DNA of 64,000 nucleotides from Wurfbainia villosa (GCA_025175895.1 CM045990.1:1488001-1552000), one strand, 5' to 3'. Shown: positions 40,860-51,638, counted from the first letter of the stretch. Notes: generated by a model from the letters alone, not told the origin. Numbers and translations are program-made.

Positions 40860-42295
40860 TGTTGGTGCAATCATCCCAGGTCACGATTGACTGAACTCGA
40901 GTTTGACTCAAGCGATGTTTTGATGTTTGACATGGAAGTTTGACATTGATGTCTGATATTGTTTTGGGGAGATTGTTGGCACAATTGACCCGGGTCATGA
41001 TTTACCGGACTCGATTTTGACTCGAGGTGATTTTGATGGTTGACTAGGGTTGACCATGTGATGAAGAAAGTCCAAGCATGGGTCTTGGCATGGAAAGTTC
41101 AACATGGGTTGGCAAGGGAAAGTCCAAGGGGTTTGATATTGGCAGTGTAAAGTCCAAGTGGAAGTCTTGGCAGCATAAGTCCAATGGTTGGCGGCATAAA
41201 GTCCAAACGGGAGTCTTGGCAGCGTAAGTCCAATGTGCCTTGGTGGTGTAGACACCTTTAGCATAACATAGCCGATGGAAGCACCTAAAGGCTAGTGTAT
41301 GGATAAACAAGTCATGGATGACTTGGAGGGATGCGATAGGCACGAGGCTGACGGAGGTGGCTAAAAGGCTTAGGTCTAGGTTACGGGTGGTCTAGCAAGT
41401 ATGGAGGCACAATACTTGGGTTAAACCTCATGTTTGAGGTGTATCAGTCGACTGGGACCATGTGGAAGTCGACTGGTATGAGTCAATTAGGGTTTGACTG
41501 CGGGGAGTGCCCTAGAAGTCGACTGTCAGAGGTGGGAAATCGACTGTTGAACTGATCAGTCGACTGATCGTGTGATCAGTCGACTGGTGCTCAGTATTTT
41601 GAGCACAGAATGCAGTCGAACTCGACTGCTAGGGTTAGCAGTCGAGTAAAGGCACGATCAATCGACTGATGGACATGATCAGTTGAGTGATGTCCTATTC
41701 GTTGGATTTTTTCATCGTGGATCACACCGTTGTCTCACAGCAACAGTGTCATCAGTCGACTGATGGTCCCGAGCAATCGACTGATAGGCAAAAATCCAAC
41801 CCGATTACAGGTTATAAAAGCAGCTTGGAAGAGGGTTTTTGGCAGTGATTTGCTATTGTAAATCAGGGTCTTCAAGGCTAGCTCAAGGCAATCAAAGATC
41901 AAGCAACCAAAGTACTCTTGTAAAGTGTTTTTCTTTACTTGCATTGTTTTTCATACTTGTATTAGCTTGTATCTTTAGTATTACTTAGTGTAATCATTGT
42001 AAGGGGTTTCTCCACCTCCGGATTGTTCCGAGAAGGAGTTATTTGTGATTAGTGGTTGCGTGTGCATCACTAGAGCTCTTTAGAGCTCGATCCATGGAGT
42101 AGGAACCATTCAGTTCTGAACCACGTTACATACTTGTGTATTGGTGTATTTGTGTTTGTCTTCGCTTTCGTTATTGCTATTATTTCTATTTCCACTACGC
42201 AAATGAGATTTGTAGACGAACACGGAATGAATTCCATCGACGTATCGAAACGAGCTATTCACCCCGCCCCTCTAGCGGTCAACAAATCCTCTACA
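40860..42295 (+). mobile_element. Element D 3' LTR
   Basis: It is 1436 bases, starts TGTTGGTGCAATC, and has a second LTR-like start at about 40972. Minisatellite 41060-41245, palindrome array 41444-41795, TATAAAA 41813-41819, end CTCTACA. Confidence 0.88.
41444..41795. repeat. CAGTCGACTG palindrome array, element D 3' LTR
   Basis: About ten copies lie upstream of the TATA box. One block (ATGGTCCCGAGCAATCGACTG near 41762) is absent from the 5' LTR. Confidence 0.85.
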
Positions 42296-42300
42296 CTGTT

Positions 42301-42701
42301 GCATTCCAAACCTTTAATCACATTCCAAAGAAACCAAAGATCAAGCATTCAAAAGCTAACATTTGTAAAGTATTTTCTTTACTTGTATTCATTTGCTTAG
42401 TGTAATTGCTTGTATCTTGTTCTTATTGTTGTAAGAATTATTTTAATTGGTTTTCTCCATATCCGGTGTGTTTTTTGAGAAGGAGAGGTTTATTAGTGGA
42501 AGCTTGTGAGGAGTGATCCACCTTACAGATTACCGTGGAGTAAGAGTGTCATCTCCGAATCATGTTACATCGACGTGTTAGCGTTGTGTTCTTTGTTTTC
42601 GCTTTTAATTGTGTTTTTCTATTGCTTCCGCTAACGATTTTCGTAGAAAACAAAGAAGTGCTATTCACCCCCTCTAGCCAATCCTCAAGGATCCTATATA
42701 T
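42301..42701 (+). mobile_element. Element E 3' LTR, piece 3 of 3 (transcribed part and U5)
   Basis: It continues 18202: GCATTCCAAACC leader-like text, a TTTCTTTACTTG block, GTGTGTTTTTTGAGAAGGAG, then ATTCACCCCCTCTAGCC and a GATCCTATA end. The same order is seen in the other LTRs. The exact 3' end is uncertain by a few bases. Confidence 0.7.
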
Positions 42702-42709
42702 CTTGCATA

Positions 42710-43500
42710 TGCTACTCGGGTTGGGGGTGTGGATATCATACTCTCTCTCAAAGTGCTTAGGAGACATTTAGGACTTAGAGAGTCCTCTTGTACATTTTCT
42801 TGTTTTCCCACCATCTGCATTACCCTTTGGTGATCCTTATTCTCACATCACACTATATATGATTCATTCATTTTTTTTTTATGAGGAGAGGACACCATCA
42901 ATATCTTAGTTTATCTCGACTTCGAGTGTAGGACTATGTCTTGTATCGAATCCTTACCACATGCATTTTGCCCCTTAGCACTAAGGACATTGCTATGATG
43001 CACGCTTTTCATTCATATCTCTTATATGCATTTTATCATAAATTAGATATAGATATAAGTTTGCATATGTTTCATTCCATCATACATTACTCAGGGATCA
43101 TTACTAGTCTTAGGGTACACATACCCTATTGTCACATTTTGACTTCCCTTGTAGCATCTTTTGGAGTTGACGTTTCCTCCTAAAACATCAAGCCATTGTC
43201 TGAGTTTGATATAATAGGAGTTAGGCAGTTTTCATTAGCTAGAATAGAAATAAATGATAATGTCATGTCATGGAAGACAGGAGCTCAGCCTCAGCCACCA
43301 CTAGCTAGTGAGGAGATGGTTGACTTTGACTTCTCTGACTTCCCTTAGCTACCACCACCCCCAGTTGCTCCGACACTTGAGGACCATGTCTTTAGGCTTG
43401 AGGAGACTATGATTGAGGGGGTTTTGTCATATCAAAGAGCAATAGGAGATGATGCGAGTCATGATGAGGAGAGATCCTCCACCAATTGCATATTAGAGTT
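42710..43500 (+). pseudogene. Decayed second ORF (putative plant transposon protein) in element F
   Basis: The clearest part is 42941-43183, which aligns by eye with the D and H products over the segment from VIVGCFLPIV to the SRG end: LPLSTKDIAMMHAFHSYLLYAFYHKLDID, then HMFHSIIHY, then VHIPYCHILTSLVASFGV. The upstream part (42770-42930) matches the LEFLEC to HEHFF segment in mixed frames. Downstream remnants (43300-43500) recall the Pro-rich, Glu/Met-rich tail. It is much more diverged than D is from H, so the gene type is older than these insertions. Confidence 0.6.
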
Positions 43501-44343
43501 TAGATTAGTTACTTTCAGCAAATCATATGTAAAACATAATATTAAACATAATGTTATATTTTAAAAGTTTTTATGCATGCCTTTCAAAATTAGGAATGTG
43601 CTTAGTAGAATAGGATGTTACTTACATTATTTATCTATGTGTTAGTCTTATCTTTCTGGAACTAGAATAGGACCTACCTTAGAGATCATGTACTTATAGA
43701 TCTAAGGAGTCAATACATCTCACATCACCTAGGTTTAACTTGAGTGTGTACTGAGCCACATAGATGGGCCTGAGATATTAGGACTTTACTTCTGATTTCA
43801 GATGTAGATCAAGTGCATCGACATGAATCAAGGAGTATAATCATCAAATCAATCACTTAGGTGACCAACTTCCACGAAGACTTACTGATAATTTAATATC
43901 ATTTGAGTCAAAAGAAAGTTGGACATTTTGTTAAGGACAATTTATTAGATTATTTATTTCAAAAATATTATATTTTCCAAACTAAAGGATACATGCTTGG
44001 ATTCTAAATTTATTTATCTACTTCATGCATTTATCATTATTTCTTTCTTATGTTTTTCTTGAATTTCATATTAAGTATGCATTTAAATTGCAACGGTTGA
44101 AAATATCTTGAAAAATTAAGCATGCCTTTAATATCTTGAAAATGTGTTTACAAAATATTTCCTTTTGATATATGTCAAAGGGAAGAGAGTAAAAGTTAAG
44201 AAAAATAGAAAAATTTATTTTTTTTTCAAAACTCACTCATCAAGTATTAAAGGGGAGGTAACATTAAGGGGGAGTTTTTGACAACAAATGTATTTATTTC
44301 CTTAACTTTGAATCATATTTCCATAAATCAAAAAAGGAGAGAT
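43501..44343 (+). other. Element F 3' non-coding interior with polypurine tract
   Basis: No ORF. A purine tract AAGGGGGAG at 44268 and the terminal AAAAAAGGAGAGAT at 44330-44343 precede the LTR. Confidence 0.55.
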
Positions 44344-44785
44344 TGTTGGTGCAGGGGCACCAGATAATCGAGCCTTGATTTTGATAATGGCAAAATTTAA
44401 AAGTTAAGTTAAGTTGTGCTCTTATATGTTATGTTAAGTCTGCAAGACTTGAATAGTCTTAGAAAAGATCAAAGACACCAGGAGAGTCTTGGTGTCGGAG
44501 TGGTCTCAGGATGGAGAGCTAAGTAAGCAAGTCCAAATGGGCAAAGGTAAATAAGGTAAGAATCATGTGTGTGGAGTGGTTAGGTCGCATCCTCGGTATG
44601 GGGACAACCTTAGGCATTGATCTGACTAAGGGTTTCAGAGAAATGTCAAAGTCAAGATTGGACAGTCGAAGATTGTCATTACTACTCTATGTACTCTGCT
44701 GTATTATTGTGCTAACTCTGTGATACAAGAAATTAGTGTGTCGATTAACCAGAACAATCCAAATGACCGAATGGATTCCGATCGA

Positions 44786-44977
44786 CTGGACCAGGTCCAG
44801 TTCATTGGAACAAGAGATAAAATTAGATCAACACTCTAAGAGGGATCAAGGTTGAGCTAGATAAAGCCACGTCAGCTCCCAAGCGGCTGGACCAGGTCTA
44901 GGCACTTGGAAACCCAATAAATTTCGTTGCATCGGATCAGATCTAGATAAAGCTAGAGTCGCCTAGACCAGGTCCAG
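44786..44977. repeat. CTGGACCAGGTCCAG palindrome array in U3 of element F
   Basis: A perfect copy is at 44786-44800, with one-base variants at 44887-44901 (CTGGACCAGGTCTAG) and 44963-44977 (CTAGACCAGGTCCAG). The last is about 15 bases before the TATA box. This is the same position as the CAGTCGACTG arrays of the other families, but an unrelated sequence. Confidence 0.88.
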
Positions 44978-44992
44978 GTGACTGAAAAAGTC

Positions 44993-44999
44993 TATAAAA
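44993..44999 (+). promoter_or_regulatory. LTR TATA box, element F
   Basis: TATAAAA directly follows the palindrome array. Confidence 0.65.
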
Positions 45000-45243
45000 G
45001 TGGTTTCAGATAGAACCCCTAGATACATCTTCTTTCAAGTGTTTGTGCTATCAATTGTTGTATTCGTTGATCATTCTCCATGCTGCAAATCAACTACTCC
45101 AACTACGCACCTTAGTTCATCTTGTGTCAGTATTGCTAAAGCTTAATTTTGTTATTGTCATTTGTACTTAATCTCTATAATGAGTGGTAAGGTTGTTATC
45201 GCCTCCTTAATCTTTTGCAAAAGCGAGTCTATTACAGTACAAA

Positions 45244-46095
45244 AATACATCAAAATAGCGACGAAATTTAGCAACGAAAATAATTTGTTGCAAATTAGAA
45301 ACAAAATTTGCAATGAATTGTTAAATCGTAGCAAATTAGTAACGAAATTTCCAACAAAAAATTTTTTGTTACAAAGATACGAACATTTGTAACAAATTTA
45401 ATTTCGTCACAAATTTAGTCGTTGTTTTGCAACGAATTTGATTTTTCGTCGTAAATTTGTGAGAAAAAAATAATTTCATTGCAAAATTTTGCAATGAAAT
45501 ATAAATTCGTCGTAGAATTTGCAATGAAATTGAGATTCAATGCAAACTCTGCGATGAATTCTATTTTCATTGCAAATTTTGCAAAAAATCTAGAATTTGT
45601 TGAAAATATTAAGACAAATTTTGCAATGAAATATTTTCATCGGACATTTTCAAATATTTGACAAAAAAATCGGCAGGAATTAGGAAATTTATGATAAATT
45701 TAATATTCATCGCTAATTTTGCAATTAATTTATTTTGCATCGCCAAATTTGCGATGAAAAATCAAATTCGTCACAGAATTTTACAACGAAATAAGAATTT
45801 GTCACAAAATTTGCAATGATTTAATAATTCATTGCAAATTTTGCGATAAATTTAGCGTCAAAAAAATTTCGTATGATTTTTTAATTTATTTGGATAATAA
45901 AATGAGATAAAATTTGCAATGAATTTATCTTTCATCGCAGAATTTGCAACTAATTTAAATTATTGTCGCCAAATATTGCGACCAATATTGTATTCGTCGC
46001 AGAATTGGCGACGAATATTGTATTCGTCATCAATTGATGAAGAATATTGTATTCGTCACCAATTTTGCGATGAATATTGCAACAAATTATAAATC
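45244..46095. repeat. CACTA subterminal repeats
   Basis: Dozens of variants of TTTGCGACGAA and its complement (TTCGTCGCAAA) occur in both orientations, spaced roughly 15-30 bases. In CACTA elements such arrays bind the TNPA-like protein. Confidence 0.8.
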
Positions 46096-47164
46096 GTCCT
46101 TGATTTTCCCCTAATTAACTTCCTCCACTCACTTTTCCCTTCTCACGTGCTCCTCCAATCCCTCTCTAGTAGGTTTTCTTTTTGTCCTCTTCCACCTGTC
46201 CTCTTCCACCATCGGAGCACATCTAGTGTCGCTGCGCACGGCAGCTAGTAGCTGCCATGAGATTGTGAGCTCGCGATGTCACCGCAGTGAGAAGCTGCCA
46301 CAAGATTGCAATCGAGTTGGCAGCAACGAGCAACTGTCGCGATATTGCAATCGAGCTTGCGGTAGCTTCTGTGTGCTACCGCGAGCACGCATCGTGCTCG
46401 TGGTAGCTGCCACGAGAAAGCGTCATGCTCGCGGCAGCTGCTGCCACAAGCACGCTCAGCAGGGCCTGCCGCAAGCACGTTGCAGGGGTGTGAGCACGCA
46501 GTAGGGGCATGATGAGGTAGGGGTGTCACCCCTGCCACGTGTGTGCATCCAGTCGTTGATTGCGGTAGCTCCGTTTATAAAATTAAATTAATTAGGCCCC
46601 TGTGATGACATCTCATGAGCTTTAATTCACTTGTACAGATGTCATGGTTGTTGCTTGAAAGATTGCGACCCCCTACGGTGTGTGTGTTGACATTGGGCAG
46701 TTGAGCTACATGAGCCGGATGGCTAATTAACATGATTTGTCATATTAATATGTTATATAAATAAAATCCTTTAAAATTTGTAATATGTAATAAAACACAA
46801 ATTTAATAATTTATTTTTCTTAGGTTTGTCGTACAAATATTCGTACTTTAGGTGATTCGCGTTTTCATAAAGTCTTCTGTTGTTAGCTTATCAGTTGCTT
46901 CTACCAGGGAAGGTATAATTATTTATATTTCAAAATTTTTACCATTATCATTCTATAATATATATAATATGTGATTTTATGTATTTTTTTTACTGTAAAA
47001 ATTTAATATTAGTTTGATATGTTCTAGTTTATAATTCAATATTATACATAAAATAAATAGGTACTAGAAAAATTTTTTTAAGTAAAAATTGATTGTTCAA
47101 TTAATATCAATGAAAATTTATGATAATATAATTATTTCTTGATATAAATTTGGAAACAGGATAA
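46096..47164 (+). other. CACTA leader: GC-rich exon-like segment and AT-rich intron-like segment
   Basis: 46226-46545 is GC-rich, with imperfect repeats of a GCAGCTGCCACGAGCACGC-like phrase and ORFs on both strands. It is probably a 5' leader and no family is recognised. 46600-47150 is AT-rich with intron-like junctions. Confidence 0.4.
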
Positions 47165-47370
47165 ATGGAGAGAGAAAGAAGTTGGATGTATAAAAAGAAT
47201 TTACTAGAATGTCGGGGTTTAACCAATGAATTTTTTATTGGGCTGGAACAATTTTTGTATTTTGCTGGTAGTAATGTTGAGTTTATGGATGAGAATAAAT
47301 TAATGTGTCCGTGGAAAAAGTGTCATAATGGTAAATTTTTCTAGTGTGATAAAGTTTGAGAACATCTTTG
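47165..47370 (+). pseudogene. CACTA transposase, N-terminal part (transposase-associated domain)
   Basis: ATG at 47165 opens MERERSWMYKKNLLEC and continues through FFIGLEQFLYFAGSN and LMCPWKKCHN, the pattern of the plant Transpos_assoc domain found at the start of TNPD-type transposases. Stops occur near 47342 and 47358. At 47366-47370 (CTTTG) the gene is split by element G. Across the insertion the reading VxEHLCRFGF...WTCHGE is restored, which places the insertion exactly. Confidence 0.8.
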
Positions 47371-48641
47371 TGTTGGGAGATCGGGACGGCCGGCTAGAGG
47401 GGGGTGAATAGCCCTCTTACGATGGATGTCGTAATTTGCTCATCTACAATTAGATTAGCGCAAGCGGAATATACAAATACAAATAGACAAAGCAGAAGAT
47501 AAACAATAAAACAATCACTAACACGATGGTATAACGTGGTTCACGGCTACACCGCTAATCCACGGTCCGATTCGTCCACGGTGAATCACTCCTCCAAAGC
47601 CAATCACTATTGGTCTCTCCTTTGCACCAAGCTAGGTGGAGGTAACCTTTACAAACAAGATCACTCTTCTTACAATAAGAATGGAGTAAAAGCAAGTAAG
47701 AAGAGTTTAGAGCTTGTGGGGCACTTGGATGGTCGTTTTGAGTAAGAGCATTAGCTCCCCAAAGCTCCACACTCTCTCTTTTTATAGAGAGGAGGCTTTT
47801 CTTTCCGTTGGCCGCCACTACCGATCATCGCCCTTGGCGCCGACCGATCGCCACTACAACGGTCTCCGAACACGTCGGATCCCGACCGTTGTAGTCCAAC
47901 GGAACACTTGGCAGTCGACTGATGGACCTTATCAGTCGACTGCTGCCTCCGTAGTCGACTGCTCAGTCGGCTACGAGCGGTTCTATGGCCAAAACCTTTC
48001 TACTACCGATCGCGCTTTCAAGAATGATCGATGTCTTGGTAATCGATCGCCCACATATGGCGATCGCTAGCCTCAAACAATCCGAATACCAGTCGAACTA
48101 CATTCGACTCGGAGCAGTCGACTGCCATTACATTGCAGTCGATTGGTGCCGTGTGAAACTCAAACTTAACATAAGTTTGAGCTTTCGGCGGTCGGGTAAA
48201 CCTTAACCCTTGCGGTCAAGTCTCCGACACTCAGCCATTCGGCCAAGTTCACCTAATGAGCTACTTACATTTCACTCATTCTCTCATCTCACTCGAAGTC
48301 CCTCGTCGAAGCTCTCTTCGTTCGCGGCCACGTCCCTCAGCAGCATCAGGCGCATGGCTCTGTAATGCTCCTTCGCGTCTCTTGCCTCCGAAGTCTGCTT
48401 CCTTGGCTTCACTTCAAGTCATCTCGTCCGGCGGTCCCTCGGCAGCATCAAGCGCACGACTCTGCAATGCTCCTTCTTCGACTCAGGCACGAGGTTGTGA
48501 GGGTGAATCTGCCAAGGCTCCATGTGCGAATTACTAAGTCCTGCAAGACTCCAATGCACATATAAAATAACAATACCAACCTAACTTAAACCCTTTGCCA
48601 CACACATCAAAACCTTATCATGGCAAGAGATTGCCCTAACA
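47371..48641 (-). mobile_element. Element G 3' LTR
   Basis: 1271 bases. It contains TATAAAAA (47786-47779) and, upstream of it on the minus strand, a palindrome zone (47820-48150). The flanking regions 47371-47815 and 48150-48641 match the 5' LTR almost base for base. Confidence 0.9.
47900..48150. repeat. CAGTCGACTG palindrome array, element G 3' LTR
   Basis: Intact copies occur at about 47911 and 47932, with GTAGTCGACTGC at 47951 and further copies near 48115 and 48136. It lies upstream of the LTR TATA box. Confidence 0.85.
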
Positions 48642-48655
48642 ATCTCCCCCTTTTT
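48642..48655 (-). other. Polypurine tract, element G
   Basis: Minus-strand AAAAAGGGGGAGAT directly adjoins the 3' LTR. Confidence 0.88.
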
Positions 48656-49904
48656 GATGTGTGGCAATCCATTTAAGTTAGATAAAAAACATTTGATAGA
48701 AGTTTCTAAGGTAAGAAAGCATGTAAACATAAACATGATATAACAACATGCAACTCCCCCTTAATCCATGAAACTCTCTCTACAAATTCTCCCCCCATCA
48801 TAATTTACTTAAACACAATTATTTCTCCCCCTTTGACACCATCAAAAAGATTAATACTAAGTTATAAACCCATGACATCAAGTCTAATAGAAGGAAAATA
48901 CCAAAAACATGTTTAAAATCTGAAATCAGAAAATATTAGACTTTTTTAGTGAGCAAATGGATCATTCTATCAATGTGATCATCGCACAATGGTTTTCAAA
49001 TTCGATTTTGAATTTCAAAAATGCATTAAAAATTCTAGAAAATTTAAAAAATCATGAAATTTGGGGAACATATCTCTTGTAAGATTATTTATCAGTGAAA
49101 AATAGGTCTTCATGAAAAATCATTATATTTTCACGTATTTGCCAAAAATCCAAAAGCTTTAAAAACTACTAGGTTTTTTATTATGATAATATCCATTTTA
49201 ACACCTAGTTTCAGTTTGAATTGTTTCAAAATATGAATACACATATTTTAAGGTAAGAAATTGTTTTGAAAACATATGAAATATCCAACCATGATCTTTG
49301 GGCAATATGTCTATGAATTAAACATAAGCCTTCCCCATGATTGGTCTATTATTGCTATTTTGATACCTTAAATGACCATCTAAGTGCCATAGGCATTAGT
49401 GGACATTTGTATCATCCTAACATCTCACTCATGCTAATTTTTCAATCAAAGTAGCCTATGGTGAGTGTGAGATGCATCCTAGAGGGTATTTGTATATATT
49501 TAACCATTATATTCATACAATTCTATCAAGGTTAAGTATCATCCTAACACTCAACATGATCATAATGACATATATGAACTAAATTCATATTATGATCATG
49601 AAATACATGTATTCATCAAATTGTAATCATGCATTAGGTATTATATCATGATAATAAACAAAATATCACCTAAGGCATGATTTAAACCCTATTTCTCATG
49701 ATGATGTGCCAAATTTCAAAATCATAAATCATGATTGCACATATACATAGCAATTACATTGATTATCATGATTTAAGCATTATTAACTATTTATTGGCAC
49801 GTTATCATCACCTAACACTATTTAAAAATGTTGTCCCGCCATCCTAAGTCAACCAAAGATATGATATAGGTCAAGTCCATATGGTTGACTACCCTAGGGT
49901 TTTC
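48656..49904 (-). other. Element G 3' non-coding region
   Basis: AT-rich with no supported ORF. Further purine tracts appear as CTCCCCC on the plus strand near 48750-48830. No palindrome cluster and no second ORF. Confidence 0.65.
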
Positions 49905-51638
49905 CTAACCCTTAAGGATGGATTTTGGAACCCAAAATAGATTCTTGCCTATGGGGTTCACTAGAAATTCCTTAGGAATCCATTTCCTAGCAATTACTTT
50001 CTTCTTATCTTGTCCCCTAGCAATTAGGCATTTGTAGGCCTTTTCATTTTTCTTTTCTTTATAACCTAGGCCTTTCTTATTAAAGCTAGCTCTTTGGCTC
50101 CCTATGATCATGTTCAAGGTGTTTGAGCCAATTGTAAACTTTTCTAGGGCTTTGGTTAAATAATCTACCTTTTCCCTTAAAGCCCTATTTTCATTCATAC
50201 ATGCATCACTAACATTAAATGGGATATATTCATGTGAGCATGCATCATTATGGCAAGAAGAAATATTTTCATTTTCATTTAAGCATGCTTTTTCTAACTT
50301 ATTTTCTAAGTCCTTAATTTGATCTAGCATGCTTTTGTTCTTCTTCTTAGCTCTAAATAAATCCTTAGTTAAGCTAGAAATCATAGAAACTATTTTACTA
50401 GGTGAAAGATTGGTTACCATAGTTTCCATGTCCTCTTCTTCTTCGGATGAGGAGGTAGAGGAAGTAGAGGCTCCCCCTTCACTTGAGCTCTCTCCACTTG
50501 AGCTTGATTCTTCATTTTCGGTGGAAGAGAAATCCAAGTCATCGAATGCCATCAATGCTAGGTTGGTGACAAATGCATTTTCTTCCTCGGATGAGGAAGA
50601 GGAAGAAGGGTCATCCCATGTCTTGGCCTTGAATGCTTTGGCCTTCCCTTTTTCTTTTGCCTTCTTTTCTTCTTCCTTTCTCTTGCTCCCCTTCTTCTTC
50701 CTCTTTTCTTCTTTCTTTTTCTTCTCTTCCTTGCTCTTGTTTAGGAGGGGACAATTATCCCTTATATGTCCCTCTCCTTGGCAATTGTAGCATATGACCT
50801 TCCCCCTTGGTCTTCTATTCCTATCATTAGACTTATTAAATCTAAAACCTTTTAAAGCACGTCTTACCCTCCTTACCATATATGCTTCTTCCGTGCTATC
50901 CATGGAGGAGGATGAGGATGCTTCATCATCGGAGGAGGAGGGGATTTCCATCTTCTTCTTCCCCTTGTTTGCCATCAAAGCTACTCCTCTTGAAGGTTGG
51001 ATTCTTGGCTCTTCTTGTATTCCTTCAAGCCTCATTTCGTGGAGTTCCATTGTTGAGAAGAACTCCTCCAAGGTGCTCACTTCTAAATTCTTCGATATAT
51101 AGAATGAGTCCACCATGGAGCTCAACTTTGAGGACCGGGGAAAGGCATCTATGGCCTTCATTACCATATCCCGGTTGGAGAGCTTTTCACTTACACTTGA
51201 CAAACCGGTTATAATTTCCTTGAAACGAGAATGTAAGGAAATTACCTTTTCTCCCTTTTCTAGTTTAATGTTGTTGAGTTGGGAGCGGAGGAGGTCTCTC
51301 CTTGCTAGCTTCGCCTCGGATGTGCCTTCATGAAGCTCAATTAGCTTCTCCCACATCTCCTTGGCACTTAGGCATTCTCCAATTCGGTTGATCTCTTGTT
51401 GGGGGAGCACATTGAAGAGATGGTTCTTGGCTTTTGAGTTTGCAAGGTGCTCTTCCCTTTGCTTTTTGGTCCACCTAGATTTCTCTATTGGCTTCCCTTC
51501 TTCATCCCTAGGCAAAACGAAACCGGATTCCATTGTAATCATGATATCAAAATCCGTTTCGAAAAATACCTCCATTCGCTTCTTCCACCAAGCGAATTCT
51601 CCTTCAAACTTTGGTGGATGGATGTTAGAGCCGGCCAT
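49905..51638 (-). CDS. gag: Gag polyprotein of element G, intact, 577 residues
   Basis: This is the only long undamaged ORF in the window. The ATG at 51638 lies 48 bases after the PBS and opens MAGSNIHPPKFEGEFAWWKKRME, matching A's Gag start. Residues about 60-215 form the UBN2-type capsid region (LSAKEMWEKLIELHEG, HSRFKEIITGLSSV, LEEFFSTMELHEMRL). A basic, Arg-rich stretch precedes one CCHC knuckle, CYNCQGEGHIRDNC, at about 280-295. A Lys/Glu-rich run follows at about 300-345, then acidic Ser-rich segments, a coiled-coil-like segment near 430-465, and the tail FWVPKSILKG. Gag ends where protease would begin in a full Copia element, and no pol follows. Predicted role: particle assembly and RNA packaging, with enzymes from a partner element (inference). 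Confidence 0.88.
   Translation of the reverse strand: MAGSNIHPPKFEGEFAWWKKRMEVFFETDFDIMITMESGFVLPRDEEGKPIEKSRWTKKQREEHLANSKAKNHLFNVLPQQEINRIGECLSAKEMWEKLIELHEGTSEAKLARRDLLRSQLNNIKLEKGEKVISLHSRFKEIITGLSSVSEKLSNRDMVMKAIDAFPRSSKLSSMVDSFYISKNLEVSTLEEFFSTMELHEMRLEGIQEEPRIQPSRGVALMANKGKKKMEIPSSSDDEASSSSSMDSTEEAYMVRRVRRALKGFRFNKSNDRNRRPRGKVICYNCQGEGHIRDNCPLLNKSKEEKKKKEEKRKKKGSKRKEEEKKAKEKGKAKAFKAKTWDDPSSSSSSEEENAFVTNLALMAFDDLDFSSTENEESSSSGESSSEGGASTSSTSSSEEEEDMETMVTNLSPSKIVSMISSLTKDLFRAKKKNKSMLDQIKDLENKLEKACLNENENISSCHNDACSHEYIPFNVSDACMNENRALREKVDYLTKALEKFTIGSNTLNMIIGSQRASFNKKGLGYKEKKNEKAYKCLIARGQDKKKVIARKWIPKEFLVNPIGKNLFWVPKSILKG

Larger units (their letters stand above)
18208..42295 (+). mobile_element. 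Element D: LTR retrotransposon with gag and a second ORF but no pol, interrupted by element C
   Basis: The 5' LTR is split (18208-19457 and 34834-35049). The PBS is at 35052, gag 35109-36706, second ORF 37907-39173, polypurine tract 40846 and 3' LTR 40860-42295. The flanks CTATT (18203-18207) and CTGTT (42296-42300) form a target duplication with one mismatch, and E's LTR reads through. Without the inserted C the element is about 8.7 kb, nearly the same as H (8.8 kb). No protease, integrase, reverse transcriptase or RNase H motif lies between gag and the 3' LTR. Confidence 0.85.
42702..45233 (+). mobile_element. Element F: 3' remnant of an older LTR element with the second ORF
   Basis: It contains a decayed second-ORF homologue (42710-43500), non-coding sequence with polypurine tracts, and an LTR beginning at 44344. 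The LTR is cut by CACTA element K at about 45234. The 5' half was lost where E's LTR adjoins. Confidence 0.6.
44344..45233 (+). mobile_element. Element F 3' LTR, truncated by CACTA element K
   Basis: It starts TGTTGGTGCAGGGGC after a polypurine tract. It contains three copies of a 15-base palindrome (CTGGACC-A-GGTCCAG), a TATAAAA box at 44993-44999, and leader text resembling the other LTRs. It lacks the usual U5 end. Confidence 0.65.

Noticed and set aside
46226..46545. Possible gene in the GC-rich block of the CACTA element
   Set aside because: Imperfect repeats make both strands open; it sits where a CACTA 5' leader is expected.
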